DNA from: Rhodoferax koreense
GTDB lineage: Bacteria; Pseudomonadota; Gammaproteobacteria; Burkholderiales; Burkholderiaceae_C
Direction: 5' to 3'
Length of the DNA: 64,000 nucleotides
Assembly: GCF_001955695.1 (NCBI RefSeq)
Contig: NZ_CP019236.1
Coordinates: forward strand, 3,472,001-3,536,000
Shown here: piece after piece, positions 17,920-28,120 of the stretch
Numbering within the stretch: position 1 is the stretch's first letter
How the letters are laid out: every line of letters begins with the position of its first letter
Notes under the pieces: model-generated
The model's database searches: none
Told to the model about the DNA's origin: nothing
What the model saw: only the letters and a program-made list of their open reading frames with translations
Made by a program: the position numbers and the translations under genes

Positions 17920-20556
17920 ATGCCATCGCGCCCATCGCCTCTCAATCCGACCCCGCGGCCGTCGCGGCGTGGCAACTGGTGGCGCACCTGGTGGAGGCGG
18001 CAGACGCCGCACAGGCAGGACCGCTACGCCATGCTCGCGCCGCTCGTGGCGGTGCTGCTTTTCTTCGCCGCGATCGGCTCCTCGTTCATGTACCTGCGGC
18101 TGCAGGAAATCGAGCGTGAGCAGGAGGCCGTGAAACGCGACGTCGAATACACGCAGCAGCAGATCCGCCTGCGCCTGCTCGAGCGGCAGGAACAGCTGAT
18201 GCGCATCGGCCGCGACATCTCCAACGAGGAGGTCGACGCGCAGGAATTCGTGAGCCGCGCCGAATCGCTGGTGGCGCAATACCCCGAGGTCCAGACCGTG
18301 AGCTGGATCGACGAACGCCGCCGCGTCATCGCCGCCTACTCCGCGCCCAGCCTGCCGCCGGCGCAGGCGCGCGTGACCGACCAGGTGCTGCGCCCTGGCG
18401 GCGACACCGAGAGCACTTTCAGCCTGGCGCGCGACCTGCAGCAGCCGATCTACGCACAACCCGCGGGCAGCGAGGCCGTGGCCTTGCTGCAGTTGCACAT
18501 CCCGCTGAACGACCGCGGCCGCTTCTCCGGCGTGCTGCTGGCGGAATACGCGAACGAGGGCCTGCTGCGCTATGGCGTGCCGTCCGAGGTGCAGGCCAAA
18601 TATGCCGTCTCGCTGCTCAACGGCAACGGCCGTGTGCTGGCGGGCAATGCGCTGCCGATCCGCCCGGTCGGCAGTCGCTTCATGCCCTGGTCGAGCCAGG
18701 CCGAGGCCTACGAGGTGCCGGTGTCGCCGGTGGGCAACGGCCTGGTGCTGCGCGCACAGGCCTACCGCACCTCGCAGGGCGTGATCGGCAGCGGCCTGTT
18801 CTGGCTGGTCGGCGCCCTGAGCGTGCTCACCGCCTGGATGCTGATCGGCAACTGGCGCCACACCCGGCGCAGATTGCAGGCGCAACAAGCCCTTGTCGCA
18901 GAGACCAACTTCCGCCGCGCGATGGAAAACTCCATGCTCACCGGCATGCGTGCGCTGGACCTGCAGGGCCGCATCAGCTACGTGAACGCGGCCTTCTGCC
19001 AGATGACGGGCTGGAACGAGTCCGAACTGATCGGCAAGACCGCGCCCTTCGTCTACTGGCCCGAGGAAGACCGCGACTACCTGGTGGCCCGGCTCGAGGA
19101 CGAACTCAACGGCCGCTCCACGCCCACCGGCTTCCAGGTGCGGGTGAAGCGCCGCGACGGCTCGATCTTCGACGCACGGCTGTATGTGTCACCGCTCATC
19201 GACGCGGTGGGCAAGCAGACCGGCTGGATGACCTCGATGACCGACATCACCGAGCCCAACCGCATCCGCGAACAGCTCTCCGCCTCGTACGAACGCTTCA
19301 CCACCGTGCTCGAGGCGCTCGACGCCTCGGTCTCGGTGGCGCCGATCAACAGCCACGAACTGCTGTTCGCCAACAAGCTCTATCGCCTTTGGTTCGGCGT
19401 GCAGACCGACGGGCACGAGGAACTTGTGGCCCAGGCCGGCATGCCGGTGAACCCAGATAACGACGAGGCGCTCGACGACGTCGACTCCTTCGCCGGCCTG
19501 CCCACCGACAGCCTGACCAATACCGAGGTCGAAAGCGCCGAGATCTACGCGCCCGCGCTCGGCAAGTGGCTGGAAGTGCGTTCGCGCTACCTGAGCTGGG
19601 TCGACGGCCGGCTGGTGCAGATGGTGATCGCCACCGACATCACGCCGCGCCGGCGCGCCGAGGAGCAATACGCGGCGCAGACCGAGCGCGCCCAGAGCTC
19701 GAGCCGGCTCATCACCATGGGCGAGATGGCGTCGAGCGTGGCCCACGAGCTGAACCAGCCGCTGGCGGCGATCACCAACTACTGCAACGGCATCATCTCG
19801 CGCATCAACGGCGCGGGCATCGCCGAGGCCGACCTGATCGCCGCACTCGAGAAGACCGCCCGCCAGGCGCAGCGCGCGGGCCAGATCATCCAGCGCATCC
19901 AGTCCTTCGTGAAACGCAGCGAGCCCAACCGCAGCCTGTCCGACGTGGAGAATATGGTCTTCGAAGCGGTGGAGCTCGCCAACATCGAACTGCGCCGGCG
20001 CAATGTGCGGCTGAGCCACTACGTGGCGGCGCGGCTGCCACGGCTCCTGGTGGATCCGATCCTGATCGAGCAGGTGCTGGTGAACCTGCTGCGCAACGCC
20101 GCCGAAGCCATCGACCTGGCCGAGCGGCCCACGGCGCACCGCAACATCGAGCTGCGCGTGCTGCCGAAGCTGGAGGAGGACAAGCCCGGCATCGAGTTTT
20201 CCGTGACCGACACCGGCCGCGGCCTCGCGCCCGAGGTCAAGGAACGGCTGTTCGAGGCCTTCTTCACCACCAAGCCCGAAGGCATGGGCATCGGACTGAA
20301 CCTGTGCCGCAGCATCGTCGAGTCGCACATGGGCCGGATGCAGGCCGAGAACCTTTACAATGGAACGGAAGGCACAGGCTGCCGCTTCACATTCTGGATA
20401 CCGTTGGCAAAACCCGCATTGGCACTGTCGAACCCCGCTTCGAGCACGGTCCCTCAACAGGCTGCGCACCCGGCCGGAACGCCGGTGGCGCAACAGGCCG
20501 CCAACCCCGCGAATTCCCTCAAAGATTTTCCTAAAGACTCCGGAGTGACTGCATGA
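17920..20556 (+). CDS. PAS-domain sensor histidine kinase (FixL/DctB-like)
   Basis: Membrane histidine kinase of about 878 aa from the ATG at 17920 (the frame is open to 17881). Two transmembrane segments (~38-62 and ~290-312) enclose a periplasmic sensor region that starts with a coiled stretch. A PAS domain (FRRAMENSMLTGMRALD), a second PAS-like region, the H-box MASSVAHELNQPLAAITNY, the N-box LVNLLRNAAEAID and the G-box VTDTGRGLAPEVKERLFEAFF follow. An Ala/Pro tail ends it. The stop overlaps the response regulator start (ATGA). The pair diverges from aceE, so control of central carbon or C4 acid use is possible but unproven. Confidence 0.93.
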   Translation: MPSRPSPLNPTPRPSRRGNWWRTWWRRQTPHRQDRYAMLAPLVAVLLFFAAIGSSFMYLRLQEIEREQEAVKRDVEYTQQQIRLRLLERQEQLMRIGRDISNEEVDAQEFVSRAESLVAQYPEVQTVSWIDERRRVIAAYSAPSLPPAQARVTDQVLRPGGDTESTFSLARDLQQPIYAQPAGSEAVALLQLHIPLNDRGRFSGVLLAEYANEGLLRYGVPSEVQAKYAVSLLNGNGRVLAGNALPIRPVGSRFMPWSSQAEAYEVPVSPVGNGLVLRAQAYRTSQGVIGSGLFWLVGALSVLTAWMLIGNWRHTRRRLQAQQALVAETNFRRAMENSMLTGMRALDLQGRISYVNAAFCQMTGWNESELIGKTAPFVYWPEEDRDYLVARLEDELNGRSTPTGFQVRVKRRDGSIFDARLYVSPLIDAVGKQTGWMTSMTDITEPNRIREQLSASYERFTTVLEALDASVSVAPINSHELLFANKLYRLWFGVQTDGHEELVAQAGMPVNPDNDEALDDVDSFAGLPTDSLTNTEVESAEIYAPALGKWLEVRSRYLSWVDGRLVQMVIATDITPRRRAEEQYAAQTERAQSSSRLITMGEMASSVAHELNQPLAAITNYCNGIISRINGAGIAEADLIAALEKTARQAQRAGQIIQRIQSFVKRSEPNRSLSDVENMVFEAVELANIELRRRNVRLSHYVAARLPRLLVDPILIEQVLVNLLRNAAEAIDLAERPTAHRNIELRVLPKLEEDKPGIEFSVTDTGRGLAPEVKERLFEAFFTTKPEGMGIGLNLCRSIVESHMGRMQAENLYNGTEGTGCRFTFWIPLAKPALALSNPASSTVPQQAAHPAGTPVAQQAANPANSLKDFPKDSGVTA

Positions 20557-21179
20557 GTTTGATTCCAAAAAAGGGCACCGTCTACGTCGTGGACGATGAC
20601 GAAGCCGTGCGCGACTCGCTGCAATGGCTGCTCGAAGGCAAGGACTACCGCGTCCGCTGCTTCGATTCGGCGGAATCCTTCCTGAGCCGCTACGACCAGC
20701 GCGAGGTGGCCTGCCTGATCGTCGACATCCGCATGGCCGGCATGACCGGCCTGGAACTGCAGGACCGGCTCATCGAACGCAAGTCGCCGCTGCCCATCGT
20801 GTTCATCACCGGCCACGGCGACGTGCCGATGGCGGTAGACACGATGAAGAAGGGCGCCATGGATTTCATCCAGAAGCCCTTCAAGGAAGACGAACTGGTG
20901 GGTCTGGTCGAACGCATGCTCGAACACGCCAAGGGCGCTTTCACCGACCATCAGCAGGCTGCCAGCCGCGGCGCGCTGCTGTCCAAGCTCACCTCGCGCG
21001 AGACCCAGGTGCTCGAGCGCATCGTGGCTGGCCGGCTCAACAAGCAGATCGCCGACGACCTGGGCATCAGCATCAAGACGGTGGAGGCGCACCGCGCCAA
21101 CATCATGGAAAAGCTCAATGCCAACACGGTGGCCGACCTGCTGAAGATCGCACTCGGCCAGCAGGCACCAAAGTCCTGA
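20553..21179 (+). CDS. FixJ-family response regulator
   Basis: 208 aa transcription regulator and cognate partner of the overlapping sensor kinase. The receiver domain has the acidic pair DDD at residues 13-15, phospho-acceptor Asp in CLIVDIRMAGMTG, switch residues VFITGHGDVPMAV and the conserved Lys in FIQKPFKED. The C-terminal LuxR-type helix-turn-helix is LTSRETQVLERIVAGRLNKQ. It ends just before a terminator. Confidence 0.95.
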   Translation: MSLIPKKGTVYVVDDDEAVRDSLQWLLEGKDYRVRCFDSAESFLSRYDQREVACLIVDIRMAGMTGLELQDRLIERKSPLPIVFITGHGDVPMAVDTMKKGAMDFIQKPFKEDELVGLVERMLEHAKGAFTDHQQAASRGALLSKLTSRETQVLERIVAGRLNKQIADDLGISIKTVEAHRANIMEKLNANTVADLLKIALGQQAPKS

Positions 21180-21191
21180 TGCCTGCCTGAC

Positions 21192-21245
21192 GCTATCAAC
21201 ACCATAGCTACCCACGCCCGTTTCGCCTAGGCCAGCGGGCGTTTT
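21192..21245 (+). repeat. Copy 2 of the ~54-nt palindrome-core repeat, serving as terminator
   Basis: Core GCTATCAACACCATAGC (17 nt, 21192-21208), then the GC arms ACGCCCG/CGGGCGT and TTTT. Here the second hairpin of the repeat works as a transcription terminator. Confidence 0.6.
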
Positions 21246-21247
21246 CA
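21214..21247 (+). terminator. Rho-independent terminator after the FixJ-type regulator
   Basis: Perfect 7-bp stem 21214-21220 with 21236-21242, 15-nt loop, followed by a T-rich tail. It lies within the repeat copy at 21192-21245. Confidence 0.75.
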
Positions 21248-21303
21248 TTTAACAACTTTTACGATCAGCTCCCATTCAACGACACAACGGATCGAATGCC
21301 AGG

Positions 21304-21396
21304 GAACCCGTGGAACCGGCTTTGCCGGGCCACTGGGTTCGCCCCCTGCCAGGGGGTTGGCGCAGCGACACGCCGTGCGCGCAGACTGGGGGTGAG
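21304..21396 (+). repeat. GC-rich intergenic-type repeat that provides the folD ribosome binding site
   Basis: Contains two small hairpins (ACCGGC...GCCGGG and CCCCCTGCCAGGGGG), then GGCGCAGCGACACGCCGTG and a G-run ending GGGGGTGAG. Its layout parallels 1256-1330. The terminal GGTGAG lies 8 nt before the folD ATG and is the best Shine-Dalgarno there. Confidence 0.6.
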
Positions 21397-21404
21397 CCAC
21401 AAAC

Positions 21405-22256
21405 ATGACAGCCCAACGCATCGACGGCAACGCCCTCGCCCAGAAAATCCGTACCGAAGTCGCCGGCCGCACGGCCGCGCTCAAGGCCCGCGGCATCGCG
21501 CCGCGCCTGGCCGTGGTGCTGGTCGGCGACGACCCGGCCAGCCAGGTCTACGTCAAGCACAAGGTCAACGACAGCCAGCAGACCGGCCTGGAGGCTACGC
21601 TGGAACGCTACCCTGCGAGCATGGCGGAGGCCGAACTGTTGGCGCGCATCGATGCCCTCAACAACGACCCGCTGGTGCACGGCATCCTGGTGCAGTTGCC
21701 GCTGCCCCGACACATGGACAGCCACAAGGTCATCGAGGCCATCGCCCCGGCCAAGGACGTGGACGGTTTCCACGTCGCCAGCGCCGGCGCGCTGATGGTC
21801 GGCCAGCCCGGCTTCTGGCCCTGCACGCCGCACGGCTGCATGAAGATGATCGAATCCATCGGTTATGACCTGCGTGGCAAACACGCGGTGGTCATCGGCC
21901 GCAGCAACATCGTCGGCAAACCCATGGCGCTGATGCTGCTGCAGCAGAACGCCACCGTGACCATCTGCCACAGCGCCACGGCGGACCTGAAGGCCATGAC
22001 GCTGCAGGCCGACGTGATCGTCGCGGCGGTCGGCAAGCGCAACGTGCTCACGGCCGACATGGTCAAGCCCGGCGCGGTGGTGATCGACGTCGGCATGAAC
22101 CGCAACGACGAAGGCAAGCTCTGCGGCGACGTCGATTTCGACGGCGTGAGCCAGGTCGCGGGCTGGATCACGCCGGTGCCCGGCGGCGTCGGCCCGATGA
22201 CGCGTGCGATGCTGCTGGTCAACACCATCACGGCGGCAGAGAACGCCAGCCGCTGA
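21405..22256 (+). CDS. folD: Methylenetetrahydrofolate dehydrogenase / methenyltetrahydrofolate cyclohydrolase
   Basis: Bifunctional cytosolic enzyme of one-carbon metabolism, 283 aa, the usual length. It has the catalytic YVKHKVNDS segment (Y and K of the active site), [24 protein letters not shown], the NADP-binding [18 protein letters not shown] and the terminal [15 protein letters not shown]. It stands alone between a regulator gene and prlC on the same strand. Confidence 0.98.
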   Translation: MTAQRIDGNALAQKIRTEVAGRTAALKARGIAPRLAVVLVGDDPASQVYVKHKVNDSQQTGLEATLERYPASMAEAELLARIDALNNDPLVHGILVQLPLPRHMDSHKVIEAIAPAKDVDGFHVASAGALMVGQPGFWPCTPHGCMKMIESIGYDLRGKHAVVIGRSNIVGKPMALMLLQQNATVTICHSATADLKAMTLQADVIVAAVGKRNVLTADMVKPGAVVIDVGMNRNDEGKLCGDVDFDGVSQVAGWITPVPGGVGPMTRAMLLVNTITAAENASR

Positions 22257-22335
22257 TGGCCGGGCGCTATCGCGGCGATTGAGCCGCATGCGACCTTGCA
22301 CTTGAACCAAACCGCCCTGGCGCCAACTAAACACC

Positions 22336-24417
22336 ATGACCAATCCGATCCTCTCCCATCCTCTCGTCGCCAATCCGCTGCTGGATTTCTCCGACCTGCC
22401 GCTGTTCGATCGCATCGAGCCCGAACATGTACAGCCCGCGATGGACATCCTGCTGGCCAACGCCAGCACCGCGCTGGAGAAGGTGACACAGCCCGACTTC
22501 CCCGCCGAGTGGACGGCGATCGCCGCCACGCTCGACGTCGCCACCGAGGAACTGAGCCGCGCCTGGGGCGCCGTGAGCCACCTGAACAGCGTGGCCGACA
22601 CGCCTGAACTGCGCGCAGCCTACAACGCCGCGTTGCCCGTCGTGACCGAGTTCTGGACGCGCCTGGGCGCCGACGAACGCCTGTTCGCCAAGTACAAGGC
22701 CATCGACCCTGCGGCATTGAACCCCGAGCAGCGCCGCGCCCATGCGAATGCCGTGCGCAACTTCGTGCTGAGCGGCGCCGACCTCACCGGCGAGGCCAAG
22801 GAACGGTTCGCCAAGATCCAGGAACGCCAGGCCGAGCTGAGCCAGAAATACAGCGAAAACGCGCTTGATGCCACCGACGCCTACGCCTACTACGCCACCA
22901 TCGACGAAGTCGCCGGCGTGCCCGAAGACGTGTTGTCCACCGCGCTCACCGCGGCCAAGGCCGACGGACGGGAAGGCCTGTTCAAGCTCACGCTGAAGAT
23001 GCCCTGCTACCTGCCGGTGATGCAGTTCGCGCAGAGCAGCCAGTTGCGCGAAAAGCTCTACCGCGCCTACGTCACCCGGGCTTCGGATCAGGCCGCGCCC
23101 GATGCGCTGCAGTACGACAACACCGAACTGATCCGCGAAATCCTGGCACTGCGCCGCGAGGAAGCGCAACTGCTCGGCTACCGCAACTTCGGCGAGGTCT
23201 CGATCGTGCCGAAGATGGCCGATTCGCCGGAACAGGTCATCACCTTCCTGCGCGACCTCGGCACCCGCGCCCGCCCCTACGCCCTGAAGGACGTGGCCGA
23301 CCTGCGCGAATTCGCCGCGGGCCAGCTCGACCTGGCCGACCCGCAACCCTGGGACTGGGCCTACGTGGGCGAGAAGCTCAAGGAAGCGCGCTACGCCTTC
23401 AGCGAACAGGAGGTGAAGCAGTACTTCACCGCGCCCAAGGTGTTGGCCGGCCTGTTCAAGATCATCGAGACCCTGTTCGAGGTGTCGATCCGCCAGGATG
23501 TGGCGCCGGTGTGGCATCCGTCGGTGGCGTTCTACCGCATCGAACGCCCGGCAGGCCCTGGCCTGGCACCGCAACTCGTCGGCCAGTTCTACCTCGACCC
23601 GTCCGCACGCACCGGCAAACGCGGCGGCGCCTGGATGGACGACGTGCGCGCGCGCTGGCTGCGGCCGGACAACCACCAACTGCAGACGCCGATTGCCCAA
23701 TTGGTCTGCAATTTCGCCAGCGGCGTGGACGGCAAGCCGCCGCTGCTCACCCACGACGACGTGACCACGCTGTTCCACGAGTTCGGCCACGGCCTGCACC
23801 ACATGCTGACCAAGGTGAACGAACGCGACGTGTCGGGCATCAGCGGCGTCGAGTGGGACGCGGTGGAACTGCCGAGCCAGTTCATGGAGAACTTCTGCTG
23901 GGAATGGGACGTGCTCAAGCACATGACGGCCCATGTCGATACCGGCGAGCCGCTGCCGCGCGCCTTGTTCGACAAGATGGTCGCCGCGCGGAACTTCCAG
24001 AGCGGCCTGCAGACCGTGCGCCAGATCGAGTTCTCGCTGTTCGACATGCTGCTGCACACCGACCACGATCCTTCCGGTGACTTCATGGCGCTGCTGCGCG
24101 CCGTGCGCGCCGAAGTGGCCGTGCTGCCGGCACCCGAATTCAGCCGCTCGGTCCACACCTTCAGCCACATCTTCGCCGGTGGTTATGCGGCCGGCTACTA
24201 CAGTTACAAATGGGCCGAGGTGCTGAGCGCCGACGCCTACGCGGCCTTCGAGGAAACCGCGGGCACCGACGGCTTGCCAAATATCGAAACCGGACGAAAA
24301 TACCGCGAGGCCATCCTCGAGGCCGGCGGCAGCCGCCCGGCGATGGAGTCGTTCAAGGCCTTCCGGGGCCGGGAACCGACGCTCGACGCGCTGTTGCGGC
24401 ACCAGGGCATGGCTTGA
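22336..24417 (+). CDS. prlC: Oligopeptidase A (M3 family metallopeptidase)
   Basis: 693 aa cytosolic zinc peptidase that degrades short peptides, including signal-peptide fragments. The zinc site is LFHEFGHGLHHML (HExxH) with the downstream Glu in GISGVEWDAVELPSQFMEN. The N-terminus NPLLDFSDLPLFDRIEPEHVQPAM is typical of the family. It is followed at short distance by a glutaredoxin-like gene. Confidence 0.97.
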   Translation: MTNPILSHPLVANPLLDFSDLPLFDRIEPEHVQPAMDILLANASTALEKVTQPDFPAEWTAIAATLDVATEELSRAWGAVSHLNSVADTPELRAAYNAALPVVTEFWTRLGADERLFAKYKAIDPAALNPEQRRAHANAVRNFVLSGADLTGEAKERFAKIQERQAELSQKYSENALDATDAYAYYATIDEVAGVPEDVLSTALTAAKADGREGLFKLTLKMPCYLPVMQFAQSSQLREKLYRAYVTRASDQAAPDALQYDNTELIREILALRREEAQLLGYRNFGEVSIVPKMADSPEQVITFLRDLGTRARPYALKDVADLREFAAGQLDLADPQPWDWAYVGEKLKEARYAFSEQEVKQYFTAPKVLAGLFKIIETLFEVSIRQDVAPVWHPSVAFYRIERPAGPGLAPQLVGQFYLDPSARTGKRGGAWMDDVRARWLRPDNHQLQTPIAQLVCNFASGVDGKPPLLTHDDVTTLFHEFGHGLHHMLTKVNERDVSGISGVEWDAVELPSQFMENFCWEWDVLKHMTAHVDTGEPLPRALFDKMVAARNFQSGLQTVRQIEFSLFDMLLHTDHDPSGDFMALLRAVRAEVAVLPAPEFSRSVHTFSHIFAGGYAAGYYSYKWAEVLSADAYAAFEETAGTDGLPNIETGRKYREAILEAGGSRPAMESFKAFRGREPTLDALLRHQGMA

Positions 24418-24450
24418 TTGTTCGAATCCACTTCTGAAGACACCACGACG

Positions 24451-25116
24451 ATGCACCTGCCGACCCTGTCGAAGATCACCCTGACCGCCGCTTGCCTGGC
24501 GCTGTTGACCATCGCCGGCCAGGGCGCATCGGCGCAGACGGTCTACCGCATCGTCGGGCCGGACGGCAAGGTCTCGTTCTCCGACCAGCCGCCGCCGCCC
24601 GCCGCGGCCGGCAAGGCCAGTGTCAGCACCGGGGGACGCGCCGCATCGGGCGCCAGTGCTGGCGCCGGCCTGCCCTACGAACTGCAGCAGATCGTGCGCC
24701 GGTTCCCGGTGACGCTGTACACCGCGCCCGACTGCAACCCCTGCGCGGCCGCGCGCAACCTGCTGGTGAGCCGTGGCGTGCCTTTCAGCGAACGCACCAT
24801 CACCACCAACGAGGACATCGACGCGCTCAAGCGCATCAGCGGCGAGAGCAACCTGCCGTTCGGCACCATCGGCGGGCAGCAGCTCAAGGGCTTCTCGGAC
24901 GTGGAGTGGACGCAGTACCTCGATGCCGCGGCCTATCCCAAGACCTCGCAGTTGCCCCCGACCTACCGCGCACCGGCGGCCACGCCGCTGGTGGCTGCCA
25001 AACCCCTGGACGCACCGGCCGCCGCACCATCGGGCAATGCCTCACCGGCGGCGCAGGCCGACCAACAGCCGCGCAACGCGCCGTCGAACACCAATCCGGC
25101 CGGCATCCAGTTCTGA
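24451..25116 (+). CDS. Exported DUF4124-glutaredoxin fusion protein
   Basis: About 221 aa. The ATG at 24451 gives a signal peptide (core ITLTAACLALLTIAG, cleavage after GASAQ), while the frame opens at 24418. After it comes a short DUF4124-like segment (VYRIVGPDGKVSFSDQPPPP) and then a glutaredoxin fold with redox motif CNPC (LYTAPDCNPCAAARNLL) and the cis-Pro region GESNLPFGTIGGQQLKGF. The Pro/Ala tail is low-complexity. A periplasmic thiol-disulfide role is likely; partners are unknown. Confidence 0.85.
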   Translation: MHLPTLSKITLTAACLALLTIAGQGASAQTVYRIVGPDGKVSFSDQPPPPAAAGKASVSTGGRAASGASAGAGLPYELQQIVRRFPVTLYTAPDCNPCAAARNLLVSRGVPFSERTITTNEDIDALKRISGESNLPFGTIGGQQLKGFSDVEWTQYLDAAAYPKTSQLPPTYRAPAATPLVAAKPLDAPAAAPSGNASPAAQADQQPRNAPSNTNPAGIQF

Positions 25117-25126
25117 GCCGCGGGGC

Positions 25127-25819
25127 TCAGAACGTCAGGGTCTTGACGCCTTCGTCGGTCCCGAGAAGACAGACGTTCGCCTTCTGGTGGGCGAACACCC
25201 CGACCGTCACCACGCCCGGCCACTGGTTCACTTCCGACTCGAAAGCCAGGGGATCGACGATGGACAGGCCCGTGACGTCGACGATGTGTTGCCCGTTGTC
25301 GGTGACCAGCGGTGCGCCGTTTTTCATCCGCACCTGAGCCGTGCCGCCCATGGCTGCGAACTGGCGGATCACGCGGGTCGTGGCCATGGGAATGACCTCC
25401 ACCGGCAAGGGGAACTTGCCCAGCGTCTGCACCAGCTTCGACGCATCCGCGATGCACACGAAACGCCTGGATTGCGCCGCCACGATCTTCTCGCGCGTGA
25501 GCGCCGCGCCGCCGCCCTTGACCATGAAGCCATGGCTGTCGATCTCGTCGGCGCCGTCGATGTAGACCGACAGCTCGGCCACCTCGCCGGCATCGAACAC
25601 CGGGATGCCCAGCGCCTTCAGGCGTTCGGTGGAAGCCTCGGAGCTCGACACGGCGCCCTTGATCTGGTCTTTCATCGTGGCCAGCGCATCGATGAACTTG
25701 TTGACCGTGGAGCCGGTGCCCACGCCGACGATTTCGCCGGGCACGACATATTTCAGCGCGGCCAGGCCGACCAGGGTTTTGAGGGCGTCCTGGGACAAAA
25801 CGGAGTTGGTGGTGCTCAT
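25127..25819 (-). CDS. rpiA: Ribose-5-phosphate isomerase A
   Basis: 230 aa cytosolic enzyme that interconverts ribose 5-phosphate and ribulose 5-phosphate. The conserved motifs are [40 protein letters not shown] and [14 protein letters not shown]. The frame is open for about 2 kb upstream, but only this part is family sequence; the ATG at 25819 gives the normal N-terminus. It diverges from pyrD across 57 nt. Confidence 0.97.
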   Translation of the reverse strand: MSTTNSVLSQDALKTLVGLAALKYVVPGEIVGVGTGSTVNKFIDALATMKDQIKGAVSSSEASTERLKALGIPVFDAGEVAELSVYIDGADEIDSHGFMVKGGGAALTREKIVAAQSRRFVCIADASKLVQTLGKFPLPVEVIPMATTRVIRQFAAMGGTAQVRMKNGAPLVTDNGQHIVDVTGLSIVDPLAFESEVNQWPGVVTVGVFAHQKANVCLLGTDEGVKTLTF

Positions 25820-25876
25820 CTGGGAAAATCCGGGTTTTGCTGATGTTGTTTGCTCGATCACAAGCCCAATTATCCG

Positions 25877-26935
25877 ATGTCCCTCCTCCCCTACGGCCTC
25901 GCCCGTCCTTTTCTGTTCAGCATGGACGCGGAAGCCGCGCATGAATTCACCCTTGATAACCTGGCCCGGCTGCAGAACACGCCGCTGCAATGCGCGTTCG
26001 CACAGGCCCGGATCGACGACCCGATCACCCTCGCCGGCCTGAAATTCCCCAATCGCGTCGGCCTGGCCGCGGGCCTGGACAAGAACGCGCGCTGCATCGA
26101 CGCCTTCGGCGCCATGGGTTTCGGCTTCGTCGAGGTCGGCACCGTCACGCCCAAGGCCCAGCCCGGCAACCCGCGGCCGCGCATGTTCCGCCTGCCGCAG
26201 AAAAATGCGCTGATCAACCGCCTGGGCTTCAACAACGAAGGACTGGACGCGTTCCTGGCCAACGTGCAGCGCGCCAGGTTCCGCAAAACCACGCGCGGCC
26301 TGCCCATGCTGCTCGGCCTGAACATCGGAAAGAACGCCGCCACGCCGATCGAGCAGGCCACGCAGGACTACCTGGCCGCGCTCGATGGCGTCTATCCGTA
26401 TGCCGACTACGTGACGGTCAACATTTCCAGCCCCAACACCAAGAACCTGCGCGCGCTGCAGAGCGACGAAGCCCTCGATGGCCTGCTGTCGGCCGTTGCG
26501 GCACGCCGCGAGACACTGGCCACGCAGCACGGCCGGCGCGTACCGATCTTCGTGAAGATCGCGCCCGACCTCGACGCCGACCAGGTGGCCGTGATTGCCG
26601 CGACGCTGAAACGGCATGCCATGGACGGCGTGGTCGCCACCAACACCACCATCTCGCGCGAGGCCGTGGCCGGCCTGCCGCATGCCGAAGAAGCCGGCGG
26701 CCTGAGCGGCGCGCCGGTGTTCGAGGCCAGTAACCAGGTGATCCGCCAGCTGCGCGCTGCGCTGGGCCCTGGTTTCCCAATCATCGGCGTGGGCGGCATC
26801 CTGAGCGGCGACGACGCGGTGAAAAAAATCGCCGCCGGTGCCGACGTGGTGCAGATCTACACCGGCCTGATCTACCGTGGCCCGGCCCTGGTGCGCCAGG
26901 CAGCCGAGGCGATCCGAGCCAGCGTCCGGCGCTGA
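25877..26935 (+). CDS. pyrD: Dihydroorotate dehydrogenase (quinone), class 2
   Basis: 352 aa membrane-associated FMN enzyme of pyrimidine synthesis. Start at the ATG at 25877 ([19 protein letters not shown]); a TTG at 25850 is less likely. The FMN and substrate residues lie in [45 protein letters not shown] (with the class 2 catalytic Ser nearby) and [14 protein letters not shown]. Confidence 0.97.
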   Translation: MSLLPYGLARPFLFSMDAEAAHEFTLDNLARLQNTPLQCAFAQARIDDPITLAGLKFPNRVGLAAGLDKNARCIDAFGAMGFGFVEVGTVTPKAQPGNPRPRMFRLPQKNALINRLGFNNEGLDAFLANVQRARFRKTTRGLPMLLGLNIGKNAATPIEQATQDYLAALDGVYPYADYVTVNISSPNTKNLRALQSDEALDGLLSAVAARRETLATQHGRRVPIFVKIAPDLDADQVAVIAATLKRHAMDGVVATNTTISREAVAGLPHAEEAGGLSGAPVFEASNQVIRQLRAALGPGFPIIGVGGILSGDDAVKKIAAGADVVQIYTGLIYRGPALVRQAAEAIRASVRR

Positions 26936-27055
26936 GCGCCCTCGCCTGCGGATGCGGAACCGGGGGCTTCTCGGGCCCGCGGGCACGGTTCCTGGAAGTC
27001 GGGTACACAATGGATGCTGCACCGCATCAATCCAGCCCGACATCCCGAGGGAATC

Positions 27056-28120
27056 ATGCACCTTCCGATGAGTTTCCTGTGGCCGCAAACCCTTTGGCTG
27101 CTGTTCGCCTTGCCGCTGCTGGTGCTGGCCTATGTCTGGCTGCTGCGGCGCAGGAAGGTGCGGACGCTGCGCTTCTCCAACCTGTCCACCGTGCGGCAGG
27201 CGATGGGCGGCGGCATCCACTGGCGGCGCCATCTGCCGCCGGCACTGCTCCTGATGTCCATGGCCGCGCTGGTGCTGGCCGCGTCGCGGCCGATGGCCAG
27301 GATCGCCCTGCCCTCCGACCATGCCACCATCATGCTGGCCATCGACGTGTCGCTGAGCATGCGCGCCAACGACGTCAAGCCCAACCGGATGGTCGCCGCG
27401 CAGGAGGCCGCCAAGGCCTTCCTCCAGGAATTGCCTAAGAACGTGCGGGTCGGCATCGTCACCTTCGCGGGCTCGGCCCAACTGGTGCAGCCGGCCACGC
27501 TGAACCGTGAAGACCTGGTCGCGGCGATCGACAAGTTCCAGATGCAGACCGGCACGGCCGTGGGCAGCGGCATCGTGGCCTCGCTGGCCGAACTGTTCCC
27601 CGAGGAAGGCATCGACCTGGGCGAAATGACATTCGGCGAGCGGCGCCAGCGCGGCAAGCCCCTGGACGCGACCGGAAAAGCCGATCAGCCTCCGAAGAAG
27701 GAAGTTGCACCCGTGGCGCCGGGCTCCTATACCTCGGCCGCCATCATCCTGCTCACCGACGGCCGGCGCACCACCGGCGTGGACACGCAGCAGGCCGCAA
27801 AGATGGCGGCGGACCACGGCGTGAAGGTGTATGCCGTGGGACTGGGCACGGTGGACGGCGAGGTCGCGAGCTCCGAAGGCTGGTCCATGTACCTGCGGCT
27901 CGACGAACCCAGTCTCAAGGCCGTGGCCGCGACCACCCAGGGCGAATACTTCTACGCCGGCACGGCGGAGAACCTGCGCACGGTGTACGAGCACCTCAGC
28001 ACCCGCATGCGGGTGGAGGCGCGCGAAACCGAGTTGTCGGGCCTGCTGGCGCTGGCCGCGGCGCTGCTGGCGGTGGTGGCGGCGGCGCTGTCGCTGTGGT
28101 GGTTCAACCGGACGCTCTAG
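27056..28120 (+). CDS. VWA-domain membrane protein (BatA-like)
   Basis: About 354 aa from the ATG at 27056, which has a GAGG ribosome binding site; an ATG at 27068 is possible. Two N-terminal transmembrane segments (~10-28 and ~60-77), a von Willebrand A domain with MIDAS motif DVSLS, a Thr in TGTAVGSG and [10 protein letters not shown], and a C-terminal transmembrane segment. The layout matches BatA/BatB-type proteins linked to MoxR systems. No MoxR ATPase is next to it. Its 3' end overlaps the convergent oxidoreductase gene by 17 nt. Confidence 0.88.
   Translation: MHLPMSFLWPQTLWLLFALPLLVLAYVWLLRRRKVRTLRFSNLSTVRQAMGGGIHWRRHLPPALLLMSMAALVLAASRPMARIALPSDHATIMLAIDVSLSMRANDVKPNRMVAAQEAAKAFLQELPKNVRVGIVTFAGSAQLVQPATLNREDLVAAIDKFQMQTGTAVGSGIVASLAELFPEEGIDLGEMTFGERRQRGKPLDATGKADQPPKKEVAPVAPGSYTSAAIILLTDGRRTTGVDTQQAAKMAADHGVKVYAVGLGTVDGEVASSEGWSMYLRLDEPSLKAVAATTQGEYFYAGTAENLRTVYEHLSTRMRVEARETELSGLLALAAALLAVVAAALSLWWFNRTL

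Noticed and set aside
26948..26998. Hairpin GGAACC...GGTTCC after pyrD as a terminator
   Set aside because: The stem is only 6 bp with a long loop and no T-run follows.
25820..27994. About 2 kb open minus frame upstream of rpiA, which could look like a large fusion protein
   Set aside because: Only the last 230 residues are family sequence. The rest is antisense to pyrD and the VWA gene, which have clear motifs.
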